35,638 bases of DNA from Comamonas terrae (GTDB lineage Bacteria; Pseudomonadota; Gammaproteobacteria; Burkholderiales; Burkholderiaceae_C): positions 1-35,638 of the forward strand of contig NZ_BCNT01000029.1 of the NCBI RefSeq assembly GCF_001544075.1, given 5' to 3'. The stretch's first letter is position 1. Each line of letters begins with the position of its first letter. Of this stretch, positions 1-8,051 are shown one piece after another. Below the pieces are notes generated by a model. The model searched no databases, was not told the origin of the DNA, and saw only the letters and a program-made list of their open reading frames with translations. A program made the position numbers and the translations under genes.

Positions 1-602
1 TTGGTCGGATGGGTGGGATCCGTCGGTGTGGTGGGGCGTGCGGCAGGAGTCGAATCGTCGTTATTGCTGGATGACGCAATCAATGCACCGGCACCTGCAC
101 CGATCAGGCCTGCAAGCAAGAAGTCTCCTAGAACAGAGCCTCCAGCGTCTGCAGTTCCCTTGGTGACGACCAAGCCCAATGAATCGCTTTCCCCGACCGG
201 GGCGACGTCCACGTGGCCGGAAGCCAGATCCAGCACTGTCGCTCCAGCGCCGTTATCTGCCACTGTGGCTTGCGTACCGCCGGTAAAGGTTCCTACCAAG
301 GTCTGGCCACCTTGTCCATTGAACAGTGCCTGAGCACTGCCTTCGGCTGGAACAATGACCTTGTCTCCAATATGCAGCGCACTGCCAGCTTCTGCAGGCA
401 TGACCTCTCCCGCGCGAACAATCTGGACTCCGGAAGATGCCTGCGACAGAGTGGCGACAGCACCAGTCTTTTGTACAGCTACCGCGGCAGGAGCCGCATT
501 CGTAGTGCCAAGCTGGGCAATGGCAACGCCGGAGGCCTTGTCTTCCAGTTGAACTGTGCCGAGTGATGCATTGCCTGCTGGCTGTGCTGATTGAGCTGTC
601 AT
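1..602 (-). CDS. N-terminal part of a probable large surface adhesin (runs off the left edge)
   Basis: The reading frame is open from an ATG at 602 to the window edge, giving about 200 residues with no stop. A GGAGAG Shine-Dalgarno sequence lies just upstream of the ATG. The first ~60 residues are Ala/Gly/Thr/Gln-rich. Residues ~60-110 show the pattern VxAGExMPAEAGSALxIGDKV followed by a small beta-rich Gly segment, reminiscent of FecR-like or retention-module domains at the start of giant LapA/BapA-type adhesins. Around residues 160-175 is a Gly/Ala/Leu hydrophobic stretch (LGDFLLAGLIGAGAGALI), then a Ser/Asn, Thr/Pro-rich linker typical of the region before repeat arrays. There is no classical signal peptide, consistent with type I secretion. 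The adhesin call is inference from layout. Another repeat-rich exported protein is possible because the diagnostic repeats and C-terminus are outside the window. Confidence 0.55.
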   Translation of the reverse strand, partial: MTAQSAQPAGNASLGTVQLEDKASGVAIAQLGTTNAAPAAVAVQKTGAVATLSQASSGVQIVRAGEVMPAEAGSALHIGDKVIVPAEGSAQALFNGQGGQTLVGTFTGGTQATVADNGAGATVLDLASGHVDVAPVGESDSLGLVVTKGTADAGGSVLGDFLLAGLIGAGAGALIASSSNNDDSTPAARPTTPTDPTHPT

Positions 603-992
603 TTTTCTCTCCAGAGGGGTTGAGACGTCAAAGGGCAGACGATGGCCAGAGGCCGTGGAATGTGTCTGGTACCTACATCTGCAACATGCATGCCACGCCG
701 GGTGACGGGTTATGGAGAGACGGTTTGTTTATCTAATGGTTTGTTTTTAAATGGTTTTTTCGGATTTTTGGTTTCCGCCTTGAATGTGTGTTACGGCGCG
801 CGTTACGTAACGCTGCCGTGATTCCTGCGTTACCCCTTTCGCTCGAAGGCCGCATTTATGCAGTGAGAGCCGACGGTCCTATGGGGAATGGCTTCTGCTT
901 ATAGAATCAACAGGTTTTGGTTGCAGCTGCCGGTCCGTTGCAACAAATAAAGGCCAATTTCCCCTCATTGCCATTGCGTAGAGAGCGCCAAT
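603..992. other. Divergent intergenic region between the adhesin and the TPR/transpeptidase operon
   Basis: No gene is seen in these 390 bases. The part at about 720-780 is AT-rich with repeated ATGGTTT words, a plausible place for the adhesin promoter. The part at 790-833 holds a cluster of GTTAC words, described separately. Confidence 0.6.
790..833. promoter_or_regulatory. Cluster of GTTAC(G) motifs with a perfect 12-bp palindrome
   Basis: GTTACG occurs at 790-795 and 802-807, its reverse complement CGTAAC at 806-811, and GTTAC again at 829-833. The middle copies form the perfect palindrome CGTTACGTAACG at 801-812. The cluster sits between two divergent genes, so it is a candidate operator for a dimeric regulator of the adhesin and/or the TPR operon. 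The regulator is unknown. Confidence 0.4.
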
Positions 993-2312
993 ATGCTGAT
1001 TGCATCTCGAGTCCTGCCGTCTGTGCCTGGGCACACCTATTCGCTGCTTTCCCGTTCCGTGGCAGCATTAGTCGTTGGGTGGGGCATGGCTGTCCATGGA
1101 ATTTCGGCCTATGCTTCGCAAGAGGCCGTGGATGAAGTCGCGAAATTGCTGGAGCAGGGCAAGGCAGCGCAGGCAGCCAAACAGGCAGAAAGCTATCTCA
1201 AGCAAAATCCCGGTGATGTGCAAATGCGCTTCATGCAAGGAGTGATTGCGGCGGAGCAAAAGCAGAATGCGCAGGCGATCAAGGTGTTTTCCGCATTGAC
1301 CCGCGACTATCCGAATCTGCCGGAGCCCTATAACAATCTGGCGGTGCTGTATGCAGCCGAAGGGCAGGAGCGAAAGGCATCCGAAGTGCTGGAACAAGCC
1401 ATTCGGACCAATCCCAGCTATGCGACTGCCCATGAGAATCTGGGCGACCTGTATGCACGCATGGCAAGTGAGGCTTACTCCAAGGCCTTGCAGCTGGATA
1501 GCGGACGCCAGGCCATTCAGCCCAAATTGGCCCTTATTACGCAAATTTTTCCCAAACAGGGTGGCCAGGCAAAAGCCGTGGTTGCTCAGGCTGCTCCTGC
1601 GCAACCCCTCGCAGCTTCCGCCAAGGCTTCAGAAGTCAAGGGGACTTTGGCTACAAGCACTGAAGTCAAGCAGGTGGCTTCTGCAACTGCCAAGCAAGCG
1701 GATACAAAGCCCGCTGTGAAAGTTGCTGCCGAGACAAAACCAGCTGCGGCTGCGCCGCTTGCTGACACCAGGGCTGCGGAGGCCAAGGCTGTCAAGGTAG
1801 CGGTGGTGGAAGATGGGTCCAGAGCTTCTGCCAAGGGGGAGGCTAGCGTGAAGTCTCCAGATACGAAAGTCACGGAAGAAAAGCCCAAGCAGGCACAGGC
1901 TGCAGTGGCTGCAGCCGTTGAAAAACCGGCACAGGCCGAAAAGAAGGCAGCAGAAGCTTCCGCGAAATCCCCAGCGGCGGCGGAAGTGGAGTCGGCAGTC
2001 AAGGATTGGGCTGCTGCGTGGGCAGCACAAGACATGAATCGCTATCTGGATGCCTATAGCGAGAAATTCACGCCGGCAGATGGCAGCAGCTTGGCCAAGT
2101 GGAAAGAGACCCGCCGGCTGCGTATTGTCGGAAAGTCGTCGATTTCTGTTTCCTTGCGTGATCTCAAGGTATCTGTCGATGGCGACAAAGCCACGGCCCA
2201 GTTCCGTCAGTACTATGCGGCTGGCGCCCTGAAATCCACTACCAGGAAGACCTTGAAGCTGCAGCGTGAGAAAGGGCACTGGCGCATCACGCATGAAGGA
2301 ACCGGGGCCTGA
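993..2312 (+). CDS. Periplasmic TPR protein with C-terminal NTF2-like domain
   Basis: This encodes 439 residues. A signal peptide-like N-terminus has a hydrophobic core around residues 20-40 ending AYA. Residues ~45-165 carry tetratricopeptide-type helical repeats (for example the YNNLAVLYAAEGQ and AHENLGDLYARMA segments). A long Ala/Lys/Glu/Val-rich, probably disordered linker spans ~170-330. The last ~105 residues (from AVKDWAAAWAAQDMNRYL) form an NTF2-like domain of the kind fused to Csd6-type L,D-transpeptidases. The stop overlaps the start of the next gene (TGATG), and that protein also ends in an NTF2-like domain, so the two are probably co-translated and act together at the cell wall. 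A scaffold or partner role for the transpeptidase is inference. The linker's low complexity makes homology there unreliable. Confidence 0.85.
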   Translation: MLIASRVLPSVPGHTYSLLSRSVAALVVGWGMAVHGISAYASQEAVDEVAKLLEQGKAAQAAKQAESYLKQNPGDVQMRFMQGVIAAEQKQNAQAIKVFSALTRDYPNLPEPYNNLAVLYAAEGQERKASEVLEQAIRTNPSYATAHENLGDLYARMASEAYSKALQLDSGRQAIQPKLALITQIFPKQGGQAKAVVAQAAPAQPLAASAKASEVKGTLATSTEVKQVASATAKQADTKPAVKVAAETKPAAAAPLADTRAAEAKAVKVAVVEDGSRASAKGEASVKSPDTKVTEEKPKQAQAAVAAAVEKPAQAEKKAAEASAKSPAAAEVESAVKDWAAAWAAQDMNRYLDAYSEKFTPADGSSLAKWKETRRLRIVGKSSISVSLRDLKVSVDGDKATAQFRQYYAAGALKSTTRKTLKLQREKGHWRITHEGTGA

Positions 2313-3670
2313 TGACTGATCGTACAGACCATCTGCCACGATATTCCGGCAGATGGGGGCTGCGCACCATGTTTTCCTGCAAGTCGTCCCATGCATTTGT
2401 TGCCGCCACAGCTGCGGTTGCGCTGGGTAGCGCATTACTTTGCTCGCAGGTGCATGCCAAGGTAGCCAAGGAGAAGCCCAAATCCAGGCCTGCTGCAGTG
2501 CAACCGGCTGTACCCAACAAGGCGGAGGCCCGGCTCCTGGAAATTATCCAATTGGTAGAGCGGCAGAACTTGGATGGCGCATTGAAGGCGGCGGCAGATC
2601 TGACGGCCGAAGTGCCTCATTTCCGCGCGGCGCAATTGGTGTATGCGGATCTGCTGCGCTTCAAGACCGGGCGGATGGGTGCAGCCATCGCTGCACCGAG
2701 CCCTGCTGGCGGAGTGCTGGTCAAGCACAATCCGGCTGCCGATGTGAAGCAGGCCGGCATGACTGCCGAACTGCAGGAGCATCTGAATGGCTTGCAGGAT
2801 GAACTCAGGCGCCGTGTCCATGCGGCAAGCAGCCTGCCGGCCGCAGGCAGTGTTCCCAGCGAGTTCCTGGCGTTGGGAGGCTCGGTTCGGCGTGCTATTG
2901 CAATTGATGCCAGCAAGTCCCGGCTATACCTGTTTGCGAACGAAGGTGGGCATTTGCGCCTGATCGGGAACTTCTATGTCTCCGTTGGCAAGCTGGGTGT
3001 GGGCAAAACCGAGGAGGGCGATCAGAGGACACCACAGGGTGTTTATTTCATCGGACGCCAGATTCCTGGCATGAAGCTGCCGGATTTCTACGGCAAGGGC
3101 GCCCTGACCGTCAACTATCCGAACGATTGGGACAAAGCTGCTGGCCGCTCAGGCAGCGGCATCTGGCTGCATGGTGCTCCGCCCGACCAGTTTGCACGCA
3201 TTCCCGAAGCCAGCGATGGCTGCGTGGTGCTTGCCAATCCGGATCTGACTTTCCTCATGCAGTCCGTGGACCCTCAGACTCCCGTGCTGATCCGCGACAA
3301 ACTGCAGTGGACCGTGTCCGGGGATCCTATGCAGCTGAAGGCCGCAGCATCGTTTGCCCAGGTGCTGACCGAGTGGAAAAATGCCTGGGCCAGCGCAGAT
3401 CGGAGCAAGCTTGCCGATCTGTATGCGGCGGATTTCATATCCTCCGGTATCAAGCAGACGGCTCAGGAGCGTTTGTCGGCGTATTTCAATGGCTCTGGAG
3501 CTTCCCTGCAGGAGTTTTCGGTATACGCATGGAAAGATGCCAAGGGTGAAATCCGGATCGTTAATCTGAAGGCCGGCAGCAAGGCATTTGCCGAGGGGCT
3601 GCCCTTGCGTCAGTATTGGCGCAAAGTAGGCAATCGCTGGAAGCTCTTCTCAGAAGAAGTCATTGGCTGA
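2312..3670 (+). CDS. L,D-transpeptidase (YkuD family) with C-terminal NTF2-like domain
   Basis: This encodes 452 residues from the ATG that overlaps the upstream stop. An internal ATG at 2369 would give a more compact signal peptide (MFSCKSSHAFVAATAAVALG). Residues ~70-170 are helical, with a possible TPR-like segment. The YkuD domain spans ~193-330 with a catalytic-type arrangement: His287 in WLHG and Cys304 in SDGC followed by VVLANPDL. The motif is S-D-G-C rather than the common S-H-G-C, as in Csd6-like relatives. Residues ~346-452 form an NTF2-like domain (VLTEWKNAWASADRSKLADL). The family cross-links peptidoglycan peptides or anchors or trims envelope components in the periplasm. The exact reaction (L,D-transpeptidation or L,D-carboxypeptidation) cannot be read from sequence. 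The only visible partner is the coupled upstream TPR gene. Confidence 0.88.
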   Translation: MTDRTDHLPRYSGRWGLRTMFSCKSSHAFVAATAAVALGSALLCSQVHAKVAKEKPKSRPAAVQPAVPNKAEARLLEIIQLVERQNLDGALKAAADLTAEVPHFRAAQLVYADLLRFKTGRMGAAIAAPSPAGGVLVKHNPAADVKQAGMTAELQEHLNGLQDELRRRVHAASSLPAAGSVPSEFLALGGSVRRAIAIDASKSRLYLFANEGGHLRLIGNFYVSVGKLGVGKTEEGDQRTPQGVYFIGRQIPGMKLPDFYGKGALTVNYPNDWDKAAGRSGSGIWLHGAPPDQFARIPEASDGCVVLANPDLTFLMQSVDPQTPVLIRDKLQWTVSGDPMQLKAAASFAQVLTEWKNAWASADRSKLADLYAADFISSGIKQTAQERLSAYFNGSGASLQEFSVYAWKDAKGEIRIVNLKAGSKAFAEGLPLRQYWRKVGNRWKLFSEEVIG

Positions 3671-3858
3671 GACAGGAGCGTTTCCGCACACAGACCCGGG
3701 GCGGACGCTTGCCGGGGCCTGGCAAAAACGTCCCGATGCACAAGGCCGCGGGGCGTCTTTGCGACTCAATGCCATTCGGTCGGATGCTTGTCAAGCAAGG
3801 CGTTCGCAACTTTCCTTGGCGCTCTCTGATTGCTGCCGGCGGTGTCAGCGAGCACCTC

Positions 3859-6192
3859 TCAAAGGTCCCATTTCAGCGATGCCGTATATGTCCGCTGAGG
3901 GTAAGGGTGGAAGTTCCAATATCGGTAATTGTTGGCATTGTCGATGCCAAAGCTTGCCGACCACTGGCGGTCAATCTGGTAGCGTACACGCAGATCCACA
4001 GTGAAATACCTGCTGGCACCAAAGTAGGTGGACGCATTCACATCGCTGTTGTCGAGGTTGGAGAATTGCTTCCCGCTGTAGCGGGCAGCCACGGTGAAGG
4101 CCCAGTGGTCGTCAGGCGCATAGCTTGTCCATGCGGTGGCACGCCAGCGCGGCACGCGCGGCTGCCATTTGCCCACGGCCTGGGGGTAGGCCGCATCGGC
4201 CACAGTCTTCGAGTTGGCATAGGTCAAGCTGCCGCCCATGTCCACGCCCCGCAGTCCCCAGTTTTTGAAGACATTGCTTCCGTTGTAGGCCAGCTCCACC
4301 CCGGTGGTGCGCATCTTGTCCACGTTCTGCACGCGTGAGGTCGTGGTGTTCGGGATGAGCTGGCTGTAGAGTGCATCAAGCGTTGTCTCATGGAACAGCG
4401 TGGCGCGGGCCAGGCCGGTGCCAAGATCTTTTTCCAGGCTCAATTCGCCTGTCCAGGACTTTTCGGGTTTGAGCGTCGGATCGTTGATGAAGGAGAGCGC
4501 CCCGCCGTTGGTCGCGCCGTACAGCTCTCCTACGGTGGGAAAGCGTACGGCGCGGCCCAACGAGGCCTTGAGCACCGTGTCGCTGCTCCACTGGTAAGCC
4601 AAGGCGGCCTTGGGCGAAAAGTGCGATTCGCTACGGCCGGGATAGCTTTGCCGGCTGGCAGCGGTCGCTGTGTAGCCGTCGCGGGCTTGCCAGTCTTCCC
4701 AGCGCATACCCAGCACAGTCTTCCACTGAGAGGAGATGCGCCAGGTGTCTTGGGCCCAGGCACTGGTAGTTTGCGTGCGCCCGCCCACATTGCTAACCAG
4801 TGATTGCGGATTCATATTTCCGCTCATCCAGTCGCCGGTCACGTTGCTCTTCGCGATGGCGAGCTTATAGCGGTCATGCCCGATGCCGAAGTCCACGATA
4901 TGCGCACCCTGCATTCCCCCGGGGCGCCAAGTCCCCTTGGCTGCCAGGGTGCTCCAGCCCGTCCCGTTCTGGTCCTGCAATGTTCCGGCCCCACCGGTGG
5001 CTGCCCACGGCAATGCGGCCGTGGGGGCTCGCTGCTGATCTTTAAGGTAGTCGAACATACTGGCGGCTATTTCCCAGTCGAAGGTTCCCCGGGGGCTGTT
5101 CTTGAGCGACAGGCCGTGCATCACGTGAGTCTGGGCGTCATTGGCGAGAGGGAAAGTCGCAGGGACCAGCGTATAGGTGCGGCCCTGGATGTTGATGTTG
5201 CCGCTGTATACGGGCTGCCCGTCAGGGCCAGCCAGGTAGCTTTGCGAGCGAGCGTGACCTGCGTTCTGCCACCATCCCAGTGTGTACGTGGCTCGCAATG
5301 TCGGCGAGAAGTCGTAGGCGAGCCTGAGCTTGGCCTGATCCTGTATCGAGTGGTATTGGGTGCCGGTGCCCAGGATGTACCAGGGCTGGTTGGTGGTGTT
5401 GAGGCTCGGCACATAGCCGGTCACGGGGGTGCTTACCCCGCCTGTACGCCTCGATGCCTGGGTTGCCGTGGCGAAGGTCAGCGGCTGGCCTTTGTTGTCG
5501 CTGTGGTTCAGGCTCAGCCACCAAGACCAATCCCCTGTCTTGCTGCCCAGGCTGGCACTGGTCTGCCAGCTGTTGAAGGTCTGATGTGTGTTGTAGAGAT
5601 TGTTGGGTTGTGAAGAGTAGCCTGCACTCACATGTGCCTCCAACTTCGTCGGCATGCGCGTGACGTAGTCCACCACGGCGCCGGCGGAATTGCCGGGATA
5701 AGCTGCGGAAAACGGCCCATACATCACATCGACGCGTTCGACCTCCTCAGGGCTGACCATGCCCCAGCGAGGTGCGTAGTTGGTGCCGTTGGCGATGCCG
5801 TTGCCCAGATAGTTGGAAAGGAGGATGCCGTCCGCATACACGGCCGAACGGGCGCTGTTGCCGGTGCCCGAAGCCCGCGTGGAAAGAACGGCGTGGTTGT
5901 AGTCGCCGTTGTAGCGCTTGCGCACCAGCAGGCTGGGCAGGTATTTGAGGACATCCTCGCTGTCGGTGGCATTGATGCGCACATCGATTTCTTCGCGCGT
6001 GACACCCTCGATCGTGGTCGGTATCTGCGTGGGCAGCGATGTGGGTTGCCCGCCGGTGACGGTTACCACGCCCAGGGACTTGATGCGTTCCGGGGCATCT
6101 TCGGCCGGGCCTGCCTGCTGGGCGTGGATAGAGAAGGAAAAGAGCAAGATGGCCGCAGCGCCAGGCGCATGCGACAGCACGGGGTGTTTCAT
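3859..6192 (-). CDS. TonB-dependent outer-membrane receptor, substrate unknown
   Basis: This encodes 777 residues from the ATG at 6192, chosen because a signal peptide (MKHPVLSHAPGAAAILLFSF...HAQQ) begins there and AGAGG precedes it. The frame is open 23 codons further upstream without a signal. After the signal comes a TonB-box-like GVVTVTG, then a plug domain (about residues 45-155 with EVERVDVMYGPFSAAYPGNSAG) and a long beta-barrel ending in PYPQRTYTASLKWDL with aromatic girdle residues. The family imports metal chelates or other scarce ligands using TonB-ExbBD energy. The gene lies 95 bases downstream of a DUF2946 gene on the same strand, a pairing I associate with metal (often copper) receptors, but no substrate-specific residues are evident. 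No Fur-like box was seen upstream. Confidence 0.9.
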   Translation of the reverse strand: MKHPVLSHAPGAAAILLFSFSIHAQQAGPAEDAPERIKSLGVVTVTGGQPTSLPTQIPTTIEGVTREEIDVRINATDSEDVLKYLPSLLVRKRYNGDYNHAVLSTRASGTGNSARSAVYADGILLSNYLGNGIANGTNYAPRWGMVSPEEVERVDVMYGPFSAAYPGNSAGAVVDYVTRMPTKLEAHVSAGYSSQPNNLYNTHQTFNSWQTSASLGSKTGDWSWWLSLNHSDNKGQPLTFATATQASRRTGGVSTPVTGYVPSLNTTNQPWYILGTGTQYHSIQDQAKLRLAYDFSPTLRATYTLGWWQNAGHARSQSYLAGPDGQPVYSGNINIQGRTYTLVPATFPLANDAQTHVMHGLSLKNSPRGTFDWEIAASMFDYLKDQQRAPTAALPWAATGGAGTLQDQNGTGWSTLAAKGTWRPGGMQGAHIVDFGIGHDRYKLAIAKSNVTGDWMSGNMNPQSLVSNVGGRTQTTSAWAQDTWRISSQWKTVLGMRWEDWQARDGYTATAASRQSYPGRSESHFSPKAALAYQWSSDTVLKASLGRAVRFPTVGELYGATNGGALSFINDPTLKPEKSWTGELSLEKDLGTGLARATLFHETTLDALYSQLIPNTTTSRVQNVDKMRTTGVELAYNGSNVFKNWGLRGVDMGGSLTYANSKTVADAAYPQAVGKWQPRVPRWRATAWTSYAPDDHWAFTVAARYSGKQFSNLDNSDVNASTYFGASRYFTVDLRVRYQIDRQWSASFGIDNANNYRYWNFHPYPQRTYTASLKWDL

Positions 6193-6287
6193 GGGTAAAG
6201 CCTCTGGGCCCTGGGGCCATCGATCTGCAATGACATGCGCAGCCGCATCTACGCAGGACACGGAGCGCCAATGGTTTCAATGGCAAA

Positions 6288-6659
6288 TCAGAGCAGAGGC
6301 GGGCCGCGCGCCGGCAAAGGCGCGGCGGTGATTGCCGCTATGCGGGCGGCGGGAATGGTTTGCAGCAGGTAGCTCAAGGGCTGTGGCAGCGGGGGCCGCA
6401 GTCCGGGCTCTACAGGGGGCGGGGCGCCCTGCAACATGCACATCGGGCAGTCGAAATGTGCAGCGCCCAGCTCCTGAACACCTTCATCGGTCCTGACCAC
6501 GGTCTTTATCGTGCCAGCACTGGAGCACACCAGTTCAATCTCGGAGGGATTCACGAGGGGAGAGGCTGCCGCCGCCCCCAGGGACACAAGGAACCATAGC
6601 AACACCATGCGGCCCAGGAGGCCGATGCTTCGCAGGCGAAGATGGTGAAGCGCGGGCAT
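6288..6659 (-). CDS. DUF2946 family small exported or membrane protein
   Basis: This encodes 123 residues. A hydrophobic segment at about 14-33 (GLLGRMVLLWFLVSLGAAAA) acts as a signal or anchor. Then come a cysteine in the ELVCSSAG segment and a HFDCPMCM motif (His plus CxxC). This spacing of one Cys and a downstream His-x-x-Cys-x-x-Cys is what I know from DUF2946. The family has no established activity, but members neighbour copper genes and TonB receptors, and the Cys/His set could bind metal. The C-terminal third is Pro/Leu/Ala-rich. It is the first gene of a leftward pair with the receptor. No strong Shine-Dalgarno sequence precedes the ATG, so the start is only the best available choice. 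Confidence 0.75.
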   Translation of the reverse strand: MPALHHLRLRSIGLLGRMVLLWFLVSLGAAAASPLVNPSEIELVCSSAGTIKTVVRTDEGVQELGAAHFDCPMCMLQGAPPPVEPGLRPPLPQPLSYLLQTIPAARIAAITAAPLPARGPPLL

Positions 6660-6711
6660 GGTGCAGGATTATCAATGGAAAGCCCGATGAAAGGATGTGG
6701 CCGATAGGCGC

Positions 6712-6742
6712 TTGACTTTGAAGTCAACTTCAATCTTAGAGT
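6712..6742 (+). promoter_or_regulatory. MerR-type promoter/operator with stretched spacer and internal dyad
   Basis: A -35-like TTGACT (6712-6717) and a -10-like TAGAGT (6737-6742) are separated by 19 bp. Between them lies an almost perfect dyad, TTGAAGT-CA-ACTTCAA (6718-6733). A second overlapping inverted repeat, TTGACTT-TG-AAGTCAA, covers 6712-6727. Over-long spacers with a centred dyad are the hallmark of promoters activated by MerR-family regulators. The half-sites differ from the copper CueR consensus (ACCTTCC) and are closer in style to NmlR/AdhR/SoxR-type sites. The site faces the rightward operon and also lies about 55 bases upstream of the leftward DUF2946 gene, so it could control both. 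Confidence 0.65.
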
Positions 6743-7059
6743 CTTGCCGTCATCAAGCAGGATTGCATCATGAAGGTGTTCGCAGCGCTTCAACTTTCCA
6801 AGGGTTCCGCTATTCCGATCCAGAAATTGAGCCCCTTGCACGTGGCGGAGCAAGTGGTCAACGGTGGCTGGTACGACCCACATGGTGGCAGCGATTTTTC
6901 GCTGGCAAGCTCCGCCGGGCGACGAAACCCAAAGGGGATCCCTTTGGGGCGGGTGATCTTGCAGCAGACGCCCAACGCACCGGGTGTTCGCCGGCACCCG
7001 CGTCGGAGAGCGGTACGTGCCAGTGCTGACAGACGCTGGTAATCGACGGAGAGCACATC
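6743..7059 (+). other. Probable leader region without a confident gene
   Basis: About 317 bases lie between the MerR-type promoter and the start of the decarboxylase-like gene. An ATG at 6770 opens a 90-codon frame to 7042 (beginning MKVFAALQLSKG), preceded by AGCAGGA. I do not recognise the product, and its second half is Arg/Pro-rich and looks non-coding. The region also contains the hairpin at 6928-6948. It may be a long 5' leader, a decayed gene or a real small gene. Confidence 0.35.
6928..6948. repeat. Perfect inverted repeat, 9-bp arms with a 3-base loop
   Basis: CCCAAAGGG and CCCTTTGGG are separated by GAT, giving a very stable hairpin on either strand. No T-run follows in the rightward direction, so it is not a standard terminator. 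It lies about 110 bases upstream of the decarboxylase-like start and could affect leader RNA stability or be a protein site. Confidence 0.6.
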
Positions 7060-8022
7060 ATGACCATTCATTCACGTATCTCTACGGACTTTGCAGCACC
7101 GGCAGTACCTCGTGCAACGCTACCCGACTCACAGATGGCTACGATCAGCCTTGCTGGCCTGGCCGTCCCTGTGGTGAAGGGTGGGCTTTATGACCGCTAT
7201 CGTTCCAATCCACCGCTGTCCGCCATTGCAGCAGAAGATCCCGATATAGACCTGAGTTGGTTCCGGCAGATCGGAAAGGAGAAGGTGGATATGGGATTCG
7301 AATCCTTCTCTCCGAACTTCTATTACCGGAGCAGGCGGATCACGGCCGTTTTCACGGCAGACCTGCAGAGACTGCAGGATCTCATGCCTTCCAAGGTTTT
7401 GGAGGCAGTCCATCCTCTGCGGATCTGGCCAGGTCGTGGCTTGGTGGCTCTGACCGCCTATGCCTATGATTGTTGTGACAATGACAGCTACAACGAAATC
7501 GGCCTGTCTGTCATTACCAGCAGGCCCGGTTCGACCGGTCGGGGGCCCTTTGCCTTGTTGAGCCAATCGCTGTCGAGTGACTTATGGGGCTATGTGCTCC
7601 AGCTTCCCGTGAATACGGAGCTGGCCAGGGTCCGAGGTGTCGTGGGCTACAACCTGCCGAAATGGCGAACGGACATCAGGTACCGGGAGACGGAGAAATC
7701 GGTGATCGCCGAGATATTCGACAGCGAAACAAGTAGGATCGACGTCATGTTCGAAGGCAGGAAGCTGGGCCGTCTTTCCAACAGGGGTTCGCTGGTCACG
7801 AACAGCTTCACCAATCTCGATCATCAGGGGCAGCTGACGACCGGCCATGCGATATCTCGCCAGTTCGGTCATGCCAGCAGTTCGCATGCCGATTCGGTGA
7901 AAATCCACCTGACGGAGGGCGGCCTGTCGGCATACATCAAGGCTTTGAAGCTTGGGAGGCTGGTCAGGTATGAATACGTGCCGCTCTTTCAGAGCGCGCT
8001 GTACGCTCCCCGGCCACTGTGA
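7060..8022 (+). CDS. Acetoacetate-decarboxylase-like (ADC superfamily) protein
   Basis: This encodes 320 residues. The ATG is preceded by CGGAGAG. Residues ~85-245 resemble the acetoacetate decarboxylase fold: a [12 protein letters not shown] strand, then SYNEIGLSV with Glu146 matching the conserved active-site Glu, then the [10 protein letters not shown] motif. Lys201 in that motif occupies the place of the Schiff-base lysine of acetoacetate decarboxylase (PKK in the classic enzyme). Here the second lysine is Trp, as in many ADC-like proteins of unknown reaction. True acetoacetate decarboxylase activity is therefore uncertain; aldolase/dehydratase-like chemistry is known for relatives. It is first in a rightward operon, 29 bases before a molybdenum hydroxylase small subunit, so a shared pathway is likely. 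It is longer than the classic ~245-residue enzyme, with an extra ~60-residue N-terminus. An internal ATG at codon 26 is an alternative start. Confidence 0.7.
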   Translation: MTIHSRISTDFAAPAVPRATLPDSQMATISLAGLAVPVVKGGLYDRYRSNPPLSAIAAEDPDIDLSWFRQIGKEKVDMGFESFSPNFYYRSRRITAVFTADLQRLQDLMPSKVLEAVHPLRIWPGRGLVALTAYAYDCCDNDSYNEIGLSVITSRPGSTGRGPFALLSQSLSSDLWGYVLQLPVNTELARVRGVVGYNLPKWRTDIRYRETEKSVIAEIFDSETSRIDVMFEGRKLGRLSNRGSLVTNSFTNLDHQGQLTTGHAISRQFGHASSSHADSVKIHLTEGGLSAYIKALKLGRLVRYEYVPLFQSALYAPRPL

Positions 8023-8051
8023 CAGCTCGCCACCGGACCAAGGAGGTTTCC

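Noticed and set aside
6712..6742. Copper-responsive CueR operator
   Set aside because: Half-sites are TTGAAGT rather than the ACCTTCC type; only the general MerR geometry fits.
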